Part shown: positions 1 through 10,100 of the stretch, piece after piece
Position numbering within the stretch: the stretch's first letter is position 1
Layout: each line of letters begins with the position of its first letter
DNA from: Pholiota molesta
Taxonomy: Eukaryota; Basidiomycota; Agaricomycetes; Agaricales; Strophariaceae
Assembly (NCBI GenBank): GCA_014925825.1
Contig: JACGCK010000238.1
Span: forward strand, 1 to 62,879
Length of the DNA stretch: 62,879 nt
Direction of reading: 5' to 3'
Made by a program: the position numbers and the translations under genes
The notes under the pieces: model-generated
Databases searched by the model: none
What the model was told of the DNA's origin: nothing
Seen by the model: only the letters and a program-made list of their open reading frames with translations

Positions 1-760
1 GACACCGCTATAGAAGGGAATTTAGGTTCTAGATAGCAACATCATCACAAAAAAGGTTGGTAGAATGATGCATACGCATATACAGGTGACTCAACGAGCA
101 CCGAGTCTCCAGGATTGACCAAAGCGGCCACGGCCTACAAGCATAACAAACACGTGTCAGTGTTGAAAGTGCGACAATAGAGGAAAGACCTACCTTGAAT
201 ATTAAATCTTGAGACCCCGAACCAATAGATACTCTCCATCCCTCGTCCTTTTGGCGCCCATGGTTGAGTTCCTGCAAACGGAAGATCCACTCAAGCAGAT
301 CCTTCAGGCCAGCTGTATCACCGTACTGTAGTCCCTGCGCAAGGTCTGTTTCATTCAAATTGATCACCCGTTCTGCACCATCATTGTTAGGCGATCGTGC
401 GTTGAAACTTAACGAAGTGAATGGGAACGTGGACGCGTTTGGCTTTCCAGCCAGCAGTGAGATCACACCCGGTACCTTCTCCAAAGGGAACAAACCGCGA
501 ACTAGGGTTATTAACACCATGCCAGCCTCAAAAATAAACGTGTGGACTCACTTGCGCTGGGTTTGCGCTCCTTCGCAGCGTCAGAGAGAAAGCTTGCATA
601 GAATTCTTTCGGCAGTGCTTTGACCTGGAGTCGAATTAGCACACTAAGCATCGCATCCCGAAGTCATCTTGACTGACTGCATTTGTTTCGCGATTCTATT
701 GATGATGGCTTGAGGTTGATGAAAATCAATGAATGATCGTGAATTTCTTACGTCTGCCAT
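1..760 (-). CDS. PLP-dependent class I/II aminotransferase (aromatic / 2-aminoadipate type), N-terminal part
   Basis: Likely cytosolic transaminase of amino acid metabolism (aromatic amino acid or 2-aminoadipate/kynurenine aminotransferase family). Exons on the minus strand are 752-760, 552-624, 194-501, 76-134 and 1-7, all with GT-AG borders that keep the frame. The first exon codes only Met-Ala-Asp. Family landmarks are GKPNASTFPF (substrate-side loop), QYGDTAGLKDLLEW, GSGSQDLIF (PLP phosphate region) and ESPVYAGV. The gene runs off the left edge, so the catalytic lysine is not in the window. An alternative in-frame start lies just upstream of the second exon (near 649) if the first intron is not used. 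Family assignment is confident; substrate is inferred. Confidence 0.88.
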
Positions 761-2565
761 ATTGTGAAGGGAGATCTGGATTCTGGTGATCTGTTTCTGA
801 TTGAAAATAGTTGTCGACGGCTGGCCACTTGTCCTGCAGTACATTTTTGAGATGAGAAGTTTATGAAAGCTTGACTCACTTGCCTGAGATATCGAGATAT
901 AGTTGGAGATAGATGACTCGAGAGTCGACGATGCGTGCTCGCTAAATATTGTTTCAGGCCCCAGGACTCAGGAACATCGGCATTGGTCGGCAATTGGCCC
1001 GATCCTCGTTTGGGTGCCGGACAATGGTTTGGTCCGTTTCTAACCACCGACTTACACCGCCAAATGAACAACAGCTCGATGGCATCTGGAGCCAAACATC
1101 GCTTGACAGCTATTTGATCATGTGTGTTCGGCATAAATGGCAGGTTTCTGTTGCCTGATGCCGTACAGGGCCGTGTCAGCCATTCAACAGCTCGCTCGCA
1201 GGTTTCATACCCAGCTCTGAATATCCTGAGGTTGTGATTTCCGTTAAATACTAAATCACCCTGTGTAGCTAAAAAATGAAGAGTTGAATAGCTTAAAATA
1301 TAGTTATAGAGTACTCTGAAATTATTACATTGGCAGGAAAGTATGGATTGTGAGCTCAACGCGAAGGGGCCGTGCGTTACACTTGTTCAAAACAACCAAG
1401 TCGTTTAAACTCCGACGGTTTATGCGTGACCAAGTTTCAACCAGCGAAATTCAAACCGTCGCTCTCCCTTCAACCATTACTCTCGTCATTGGGTTCTCTG
1501 CCTCTCCACCGTGTCTCTGTTATCCGTGTTTGTAGGCAGTGCCTGTCTTCTATCCTGCTGCTGCTGCTGTAATGCGTCTGACAAACCTGAACTGGCTCGA
1601 CACGTCGCCACTCTCGGTGTCGCTCACTGGTCTCGCAACGTTCTAACTTCTCAGAGCTCACTCTAGTTCTCAACACTCACGTCGTCTTGTGCTTACATTA
1701 TCCCATTATATGTTTTTCTTCTAGAGCTTCGAGGGCCAGTACCGACACCACCTCAACACCAACTTCCAAGGGCATCGTTCCGGCTATAGCGGGCAATCTA
1801 CGGAACAACATAGCATGGGGGATATGAGTAGAGCTAGCTAAGGTAAGCCGTGCCATTCTATCATCTAATATTGAAGTTGACGAGGATTCACAACCACAAA
1901 TGCAGATTTTTGAAGGACGGCCTTGGCCAGTAAAACTTCTGCACTACCATAGGTGCTGTGTTCTGCAGGGTGTGTGTTGGCCTGGGGCCAGTCCATTCTG
2001 TTTAATGTAGACGTGTCGTAGATAGATAGCAGGTACTATTACTCATGTATTATTGATATTCTGAATATATATCATTGCTATTGTCCAGTCATTACTACTC
2101 TGCTCGGAAGTGTGTAATAAATGAAAAGTAAGGGAAAATGGGAAAATTGCTGCTAGCAGATGCCAGAATCCAAAGCTGCGCCTCCAGCTGTCCACAGGTT
2201 TGGGAAAATGTCATCGTCAGGCCATCCTGGAGACATGGTGTCATTAGGCGGATCGTAGGCTGGGTTACACATTTTCGGCCCAGATGGAACGATGTCCCCG
2301 ACAGGTTTCCGAATCCAGGTTTCAGTCACATGTTTGCCTTTTGGCGGTGTACTTACTGCAATGCTATGGAAGAGTCGAGTTGAAGTCAAAAGAGAATATC
2401 ATCGCAGTTTTGGTAGAACCGAGCTACCTCGTCTAGTTTTATCTCCCACTTTTAATCTGTAAGCACCTGAGTATCGCGGACAAAATCGCGGATCATGATT
2501 ACAGAGATGAGCCCTGAGTGCTGAGCGCTCACCGGTCACCGGCCTCACCATTGCTGCTCAAGATA
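761..2565. other. Intergenic, no supported gene
   Basis: Open frames on both strands here (for example minus 748-1359 and 2153-2389) show no recognisable domain and no consistent splice structure. There is a short CTG repeat near 1555-1570. It may hold 5' untranslated exons of the aminotransferase. Nothing else is supported. Confidence 0.5.
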
Positions 2566-2873
2566 TGTGCGCCCGGCCTAGTCACCGCTACTTTTTACCA
2601 AGAAAATTCAGGGTCCAAATAAAACTCCATTTTCTTATTCCCTCTAAAATGGTAAAAACACTCCTTTCGGTTGTCGGATCAAATATTTCATGATCAAATA
2701 TTTTAGAGATAAGCTTGTTGCACAAAGTAGTATAGGCCAATTTTGTAAGTTCCATCGTGTCCAAAAGCACTTTTCTAAGCCAAATTTTGGGCATCCTGAA
2801 GAAGTAAAATTTCAAAAATTTTGCCGGCCAACGGCCACTGGCAAAAGTAAAGGTGACTAGGCCCGGCGCACCA
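2566..2873. mobile_element. MITE-like element with terminal inverted repeats and TA target duplication
   Basis: The two ends are near-perfect inverted repeats of about 30 bp: left TGTGCGCCCGGCCTAGTCAC, and the reverse complement of the right end is TGGTGCGCCGGGCCTAGTCA. The match continues into CTTTT-rich sequence. A TA dinucleotide flanks both sides (2564-2565 and 2874-2875), as expected for a Tc1/mariner-type insertion. The 308-bp body is A/T-rich and carries no transposase; the open frame crossing it on the minus strand is probably chance. Superfamily is inferred from the TA duplication only. Confidence 0.75.
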
Positions 2874-3449
2874 TAGTTAAGGGTGTATGAACGTCTTTCT
2901 CTGGTCTTTCTGCTCGGTGACAATCTAATATCGAGTGTAAACGAGCAAGGACCAAGCAAAACTGCAGATTACCCTCTTGGGAAATTTGGATCTTAATCTT
3001 TAGTGTTCTTCGCCGTTACATCCAAAGCTTGTCAATTACGCTCATGAGATTTTGATAGTGTAATGGCTTCGCCACTTTTTTTTGCCAACGGTGCTGCAGC
3101 GACGTTTGTTTTCAATTTGTTTTTTCGACAATCGCTTGACAATCGCTCAAATATTCATGGCTTGAATAAAGCTTGAATACTTGCCATTGCAGAGACGGGC
3201 CGCGCGGCCCGTTTTCGGGCCGGTTAATTTCGTCATGAATTTCATCGCGAGGAGAAGTAGCCAAAGTCGACCATCAGTCAACGAAAAGCAGGGCAATATT
3301 CCCAATATATATATCTGTGAGTTGAGAAATCTGAGATGTTTATATAGAAGATGACGACCTTAAGGGATGGGATAGTACGAGGTACTATCCAACATGATCA
3401 CATGAGATTCACCTCGACTTGAAACGGAAGATATTCGTGCCACTGGTGT
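2874..3449. other. Intergenic, galactokinase upstream region
   Basis: Lies between the inverted-repeat element and the galactokinase start. A/T-rich with poly-T runs near 3075 and 3120 and a GC-rich palindromic stretch near 3195-3220. No gene and no clear upstream activating site were recognised. Confidence 0.4.
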
Positions 3450-5629
3450 ATGACCACCACTTCTTTATCATCTATCATGATCGCTGAACAGTCCATCCCC
3501 GTCTATCGTACATTGGCCGACGTGTTTGGGAGTGTTGAAGCATCGTTACCGCACGCAAAGAGATGGAATGAGTTGGCTGAGCAGTTCGAGTTACGATTCG
3601 GGAGGAAGCCTACGTATATCGCACGAGCTCCAGGACGCGTAAAGTGCGATCTCATCTAGTTTCTGTGGCATATGTGCGCTAATCTGACGTTGCATCATAG
3701 CTTGATTGGTATGTCATAACTTTCACCTTGCCCGATTTCATTGATGGAGTATTCCTCAGGCGAGCATATTGATTACGCGTTATTTGGAGTTTTACCAGCA
3801 GCAATCGAAAGAGATATCCTCATTGCTTGCGGGGCGCGCAATATGCCCCCAGTTTCACATCGCCAAGAAGTTTATGACGCGCCTGGAGGTGTCGTGGCGG
3901 ACAATCTGCATCCTAAATATGCCCGACAAATATTTGCCCCCGCTCTGAAAGAACCCCAACCAGTGAGCGATCAAGACGCACATGTCGAAAGTTGGCATCT
4001 GGATATCAACGTGAAAGAGCTTCGATGGGAAAGTTATGTCAAAGCAGGGTACTATGTGAGTTCGGATACTACTCATTATGAAACCTAGCTCGACATGCTG
4101 ACCGACTCGGACATGGACAGGGTGTTTTGAATCATCATTTTTCTGGTGGCGAAGATGCACCCACCCCTGTCGATCTTTTGGTTACAGGTTCTGTTCCGGC
4201 TGGCTCTGGACTATCGTCTAGTGCTGCAATGGTTGTGGCCAGTACCCTGGCATTCTTAGCTGTCAACGGAAAGGTGGGCTTCTCTTCACTCTGAAATATC
4301 GTTTCTTATAACGCGCTCTCAACTACAGTTAGCAGACAACACCGGCCACAGTAGTCTCAACAAAGGAGGATTGGTACAATTATCTATGAAAAACGAGAAG
4401 CGAGTTGGTATGTTAATCGTCTTGGAATTACAAAAAAAAATCTCTAATCACCTTTCATCCTAGGCGTCAATAGCGGGGGGTAAGATAACATCGCAAAAAT
4501 GATATTGACTAACTAATCTCTTCGCATTCAAGCATGGATCAAGCCGCCTCAGTCATGTCTGATCCCTCCTCGGCTTTATACATAACTTTCTATCCTTCTC
4601 TGACCGCTTCTGCTGTACCTCTGCCCGCCCATGCGGTCTTCGTATGCGCCAACTCTCTTGTTGTCGCTGATAAAGTGCTTTCTGCAAAACGTGGATATAA
4701 TTTGCGCGTGGTGGAAACGCTTGTTGGAGCGTATATCTTGGCAAAAGCTGTAGGTCTCCAAATTGGCGAAAAGGACAAGATCACCTATAGGGAAGTTGTT
4801 GGCCGGTTTGCCGGCGAGACGCCTGGAGAAGACATGGGCTCTGACGCTCTTGAAAAGGCTATTACGGAGCTGGAGCCAAGACTGGATGTCCTGAAACCAG
4901 CAAATTTGGAAAATGGCCAACTTGGGGTAACGATGGATGAAATGATTAAGATGACCGGTTTGTCACAAGAGATCTTCCATGAAGTATACCTTTCGTGGGT
5001 CGATAGTGAGTCAGATGGTCTGTTTACACCGCTACCGTCTGATTTGACCGTCCACTTTATTGCCAGTCGAAGCCACCTATTTCCAATTATACAAGCGTGC
5101 AAAGCATGTCCTAACCGAGGCACGGCGTGTGCTTCAATTTAGGCGTACTTGTCTAGAGACCTCTGGACCGTCTGATGGAAACGACACTGCGTTGATTGAG
5201 AGACTGGGCAGCCTCATGAATGATTCGCAATCGAGCTGCTCCGAGTTATTCGATTGTTCCTGTCCAGAATTGGATGAGCTGACCCATATCGCCAGAGAGG
5301 CGGGTGCGTATGGTAGCAGGCTCACAGGTAAACGCTCTTTACGCCTATCCTGTTTATAATACTGACGGCCACTCTCAAATCGCAGGTGCAGGGTGGGGTG
5401 GCTGCACAGTGTCACTTGTAGCTGAAGGAAAAGTCGACGAATTCATTCAGAAGGTGAAAACGAGTTATCTACCCTACAAGGACTTGGAAGGAGCTGCCTT
5501 GAGCGAGGTTATTTTCGCAACAAAGCCTGGGAGTGGTGCCTGTGGTCAGTCCGAATCTAATCTCTTATGTGTAAGGTATGATTTCAGATAAGCTAATTAT
5601 TTTTTCTAGTCTATAAATTGGACGCGTAA
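3450..5629 (+). CDS. GAL1: Galactokinase
   Basis: Cytosolic GHMP-family kinase that phosphorylates galactose at C1, the first step of the Leloir pathway. Ten exons: 3450-3643, 3701-3708, 3760-4055, 4121-4273, 4329-4407, 4464-4479, 4533-5005, 5067-5327, 5386-5544 and 5610-5629, giving 552 residues, normal for fungi. Motifs: galactokinase signature APGRVNLIGEHIDY near residues 60-73, the ATP-binding GHMP motif PAGSGLSSSAA near 190-200, and the C-terminal GAGWGGCTVSL near 493-503. The second exon is only 8 nt and sits inside the signature; without it NLIG cannot be formed. A second in-frame ATG at 3477 is an alternative start. All intron borders are GT-AG. I see no frame break. Confidence 0.95.
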
Positions 5630-7154
5630 ATTGTTATCTCAAAGTGGCGGCAAGGCCAGGCAAAGGCGAACACTCAGATACCGTAGCGCAGCATAGCACT
5701 ATCGGACTTCTGTCGGTGATAACAGTGCAAAAGCCGGATATTCTTCGTCCCCGTCGATGTTGCGTGCGAAGATTTTGCGTGGGCAAATGTACTTAGAAGA
5801 CTGAAAGATAAAGATACACACGAGATACAAATGCGTTTTCCTTTTTTGACCTTCTACCTGCTAAAAGGACCTGCGCTCATCTCCCGCGAACCTTCCAATG
5901 TTATTTTCCATCAGACATCTTCACTCCCTTCTTGACTATCATCACCCACGCACCACTACTTATCTCTACTCATGCCTCATAAAAAGAAAGGAAACACCGA
6001 CAATCGTTCTACTTTCGGGTGGACGGCTTTGTCATATGTCGCGAACACTCTCAAAAATCCATGGACTTGACCCTAACGGAGCAAGCTGTCGCTCCACTGC
6101 CGACATTGACATTTATTATTATTATTGGGTGCATGGTTCTTTTCTTCTATGGGGCCCCATGGGACGTGAATATTCGCATGATAGATATATGACAGGGTGA
6201 CTGGGGGATGGCTGGGTACAGATCGTCGTTTTTCCTAACCCTGGCTGTAGTATAAGGAAACAAGCGCCCAAGGCAAAGGCGATGTCGTTGTATGTCCATT
6301 CTCTACCATCAGATTTTCGTGTAGTTCATAAACTGGATACTTCTATATGTAGTACCTAATGAAGTAATCTCTGGTCTAGAGCTTAATATTATTGAGAGAC
6401 GTTACCATCGTCCTAGTTTACGGCATTGCGTGCGTGTTTAGACTGATGATTGACTTATACGGATGGGAGTCGGAAAAACATATAGAGTGGTACAGAAATT
6501 GCTCGAACATTCGACGTGAATGTTGGGAGCTGTCGTCTGCTGTCGTTCACAGATTCAAGTGATTATAACAGCCTCGTAATGCCTCGCTTCTGCTGGTTCA
6601 AAACGAACATGCCAAGGTTTTCTTTTTGTCGTCGAATGCCATGATAGGTTAGATTCAAAGGTAAAGGTATGCGTGTTTACAAAAAATGGCAAATGCAGAA
6701 GGAAGGAGGACATGATATGCACGAAGACAGAAACGAGATAAACACAAGAGCAACAGGAGACGACGAGACAGGCTATATATTTACATACGCAAAAAAACCA
6801 ACGCAAGCAGGAGATCAAAACAGAACGGAAAGAGGAAAGGAAACAACAGACAAGGACGTAGTATACATACAGAAAAATCATGCGGACGGTAGGTGATAGT
6901 ACAGAAACAATGCTAGAAACAAAAAAATGCCCCAGGTGGCCTAATTATATGCCCTAGAAATTCGAATGGCGGGTTTCGTTGTCTGGTATGGAGGTTTTTA
7001 CTTTGTGTCTCCAGAATTTTGCGCCGTCTGGTGTATGAACAATTTGCTTAGCTTGACAGGGAAACAATGTTGAGTGATATGAGATGGTAGTGCTGGATGG
7101 AATGATGGAATATTTTCGATGACGGTTTGATCGTGATCCAAGTCGCCCACAGTC
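5630..7154. other. Intergenic between galactokinase and phosphatase 3' ends
   Basis: Contains the 3' flanks of two convergent genes, an ATT repeat near 6112-6127 and one small candidate frame listed separately. Other open frames here show low-complexity composition and no domains. Confidence 0.45.
6061..6192 (+). CDS. Candidate 43-residue single-pass membrane microprotein
   Basis: An ATG frame codes 43 residues with a hydrophobic stretch, LPTLTFIIIIGCMVLFFYG, long enough for one membrane helix, followed by a short polar tail. An ATG frame upstream (from 5972) reads a basic start, MPHKKKG, and ends in TGA a few bases past 6061 in a different phase. The two could be one protein joined by a one-base shift, or neither may be real. 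Part of the helix is encoded by an ATT repeat, which weakens the case. Not recognised as a known family. Confidence 0.22.
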   Translation: MDLTLTEQAVAPLPTLTFIIIIGCMVLFFYGAPWDVNIRMIDI

Positions 7155-10100
7155 TCAGTGAAGATACTTCTCGTTGAGGGCATGCACTTCTTTCGACAGA
7201 TATGGCCACGTCAGCGTTCTGGAGAGCTCCTTCTTTAGCTTGCGCTCGTCTCCCTTGGCACGTTCTTTGGCGAGCTTGATTTCCCATCCACAGAGATTAT
7301 ACAGCAGCCGCATATTAGGTTGAATCAGCACCGAGAGCCTCCTTGAGCGAACTATAAGGTATGCATCGACCAGGGGCAGGTCGAGATGCTTCATAACATA
7401 GGCAATCTATAATGAAAGTCAGTCAATCACGTCCGCTGAAAACAATCACAACAAAAACCAGGGCGAAGAGGAAGACATACGGTGACAGTGGCACTCCTCG
7501 ACACCCCAACCCGGCAATGCACGAGCACCTGCCCGCCCTCCTGTCTCGCTTTATCGATCCAGTCGCAGATCGGCTCGAGCTGCGGCTCGAGGGTATCGAT
7601 CCCGTCATCGCAGACGCCCTTAATGTCCAACACCTTGATGCGCCCCTCCCGCTCCTCAATCCACAGAGAGCCTTGTCCACCGGGCCCCTTGCCGGGCACG
7701 AAATGGGCGCCTGGGCCAGGGCGGTGGCACGATGCCGCCGTTGCCCCGCCCAAATGATGCGGTGGCGGAATGAGCGCACATTCACCGACAGAGACGACGT
7801 GGGTGATACCGAGGGCGTGCAGCATGTACACATTCGATGCATGGTTCCTGTACGACAAACAGAAGTAAGCCCCGGATCACTGAAATAACATAGAAATACG
7901 AACAAGTTTCCAAGATAAAGGAACGGGAGAACTCTGCTCGGAAAACTCCCATCGAACCTAGGATCATTGAACCATGACTGGTGATCACCGCCGAACAAAC
8001 TCGGGAGCCACGGGCTAGTGCTCGCCCTCGGACGCCCTTTTATTACGCTGCTCGTCTGCTGAGTTGGCGGCGGCAAAGCATGCTGGACCTGGGTGGACGT
8101 CGTGAACGCCGGACGATGCGGCGGGCTCTGCGCCGGAAGACTCCCAAATTCGAACTGTGTCTGCCCAGCATACTGCGGACTGGACATGACCGAGATATTC
8201 TGCGCCTCCACGACAGGTGGCGGGCTGGGTATCGCTATCTGCAAATGTGGCTGTGGCTGTGGACCAGATGAGGGGGAATACGGCGACGACGACATGATCT
8301 GCGGCGCATGCGCGAACGAGACCGACTTGGCCGCAGGGCGGCCCATAAACGCGGACGAGTTTCCCTTGTCCGGTATCGGACGCGAAGGCGCCGTCGAACT
8401 CGAAGACGCCGCAGCCGCCGAACTTCCAGACCCCGTCCAATAGCTGCCCCGCGTCGGCACCGGCGTCGGCGCCGTCCGCTTCCCATTCGCATTGATCGTA
8501 GGCGTGCTCAATGACGACAGATAAGCGCCCGCCGCCACACGCTCCCGCTCCCTCTCCCGCTCTCTCTCCTTCTCCTTCTCCCGCTCCCGCTCCTCCTTCA
8601 GCCTCCCCTCCACCCTCCGCAGGATACCCAAATCGCCCTGGTATACAAAAAAGCTCCGCCGCTTCTCGACCTGCAGCTCCAGATACGCCTCGGGAAGCAT
8701 GAGGCCCTTGATCGCCATCAGGAGGCAGAGCGCCGGCACCGACGACTCCGTGTACCCGTCCGATGAGTACAGCAGGATCTTCAGCGGCCGCGTGCGCGCC
8801 TGCACAGGCGTCGGCGGGTGCGCGAGATGCGGCTGCGAGGATGGCGACGTCATCGAGCGCAAGCGCGGCGGGTGCGCTGGCAGCGGGCCCGCAGGCGGCG
8901 GCGGAGGCGACGACGACGCGCTCTGCTCCTTCGCCGAAACGCCCGGGAACGGCGGGAACGTGGGCATCAGCGCAGTGACCGACGACCAGCGCCTCGACCC
9001 GCCCCCGCTGCTCGCGCCCGCCGCGTTCTTCATCGGGTCCACCGTGCCAATCGCCTGCAGGTTCTTCAGTTCGGGCGGCGTCGGCGCGCGCCCGGTCGCG
9101 TCCACAAGGGGGCCGGTCTTCGCAGGCGGCGGCGACAGCGGCACGGGAATGGGCCGCACCCACTTCTCCAGGAACCGCACGACAGGCATCAGCGCGACCA
9201 TCGTCGCCTGCGTATTCGACGGCGAGCTCGGGAACGGCAGATGGATCACTGCGTTCGCGTGCGGCGGTGGGCGCGGGGGCGCAGGCGGCGGTGGGCCCGG
9301 CGCAGCGCAGCGCTGCGCCGTGCGCCTGCGGTCCCGGGCGCGGTCCGCGGCCTCGCCATCATCCGACTCCTCCGTGTCCAGCGCACTCCCACCACGGCCC
9401 TTCGCCGCCGCCGCGCTCGCCTCCTCCTCGTGCCGCCGCGCCTTCCGCTCCTCCCGCGCGAACCACGCCCGCTCCCAGCGCTCGCGCCACATCACATCCA
9501 GCATCGCCAAGTGCTCCTCCGCCGCGCGGAGATGCGCCGTCGACGGAAACGGCGCCAGATCATGGCACTCGACACAGATATCGTACCCAAAGCCCAGCGC
9601 GGGGTCATTCGTCGCCGCATAATTAAACGGGTCGTCTTCATGCGGCCGCGCCCGCTCGCCGTCCTGCACCTCGCCCTCATCCTGCTCATCGCCCTCGTCG
9701 ACCGCGCCATCGAAGTAGTCCGCCTCGTACTCCTCCAGCAGCCCGTTCACACCGCGCAGGTGCCGCGTCAGCGCCGCCCAGTCCCAGCGCGCCGCCTCGT
9801 CCGCCGCGGGCCCCAGGGTCGCCGCGTGGCGGAACTGGCTCGGGACCTCAGGCGCAAGGGGCACGTCGCCCGAGTTGCCCAGGTACACTTGCCCCACGCG
9901 CGGATCCCAGGTCGGGGTGGCGTCGCTCTGCATTTCCAACGACTTGGCGCCACTCGGACTCGGCTTGATCGTGGAGGAGGAGCTGGTGCGTGCGGTGGAT
10001 CCCGCCAATACTGGACGCAGAGGGCCTACCGGCACAGGCGACGGCTCGGGGTGCAGACTGATGATCTCCGACGCCTTGGTCAAATCGCGCATCTCCTCGC

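Noticed and set aside
748..1359. 203-codon minus-strand open frame upstream of the aminotransferase
   Set aside because: No recognisable domain, low plausibility composition, and it overlaps the proposed first aminotransferase exon and intron in another frame.
2153..2389. Small minus-strand frame ending NLWTAGGAALDSGIC
   Set aside because: Looks protein-like but no convincing start, splice partner or family; left uncalled.
2588..2959. 123-codon minus-strand frame
   Set aside because: It crosses the inverted-repeat element and its ends; explained as chance within a MITE-like sequence.
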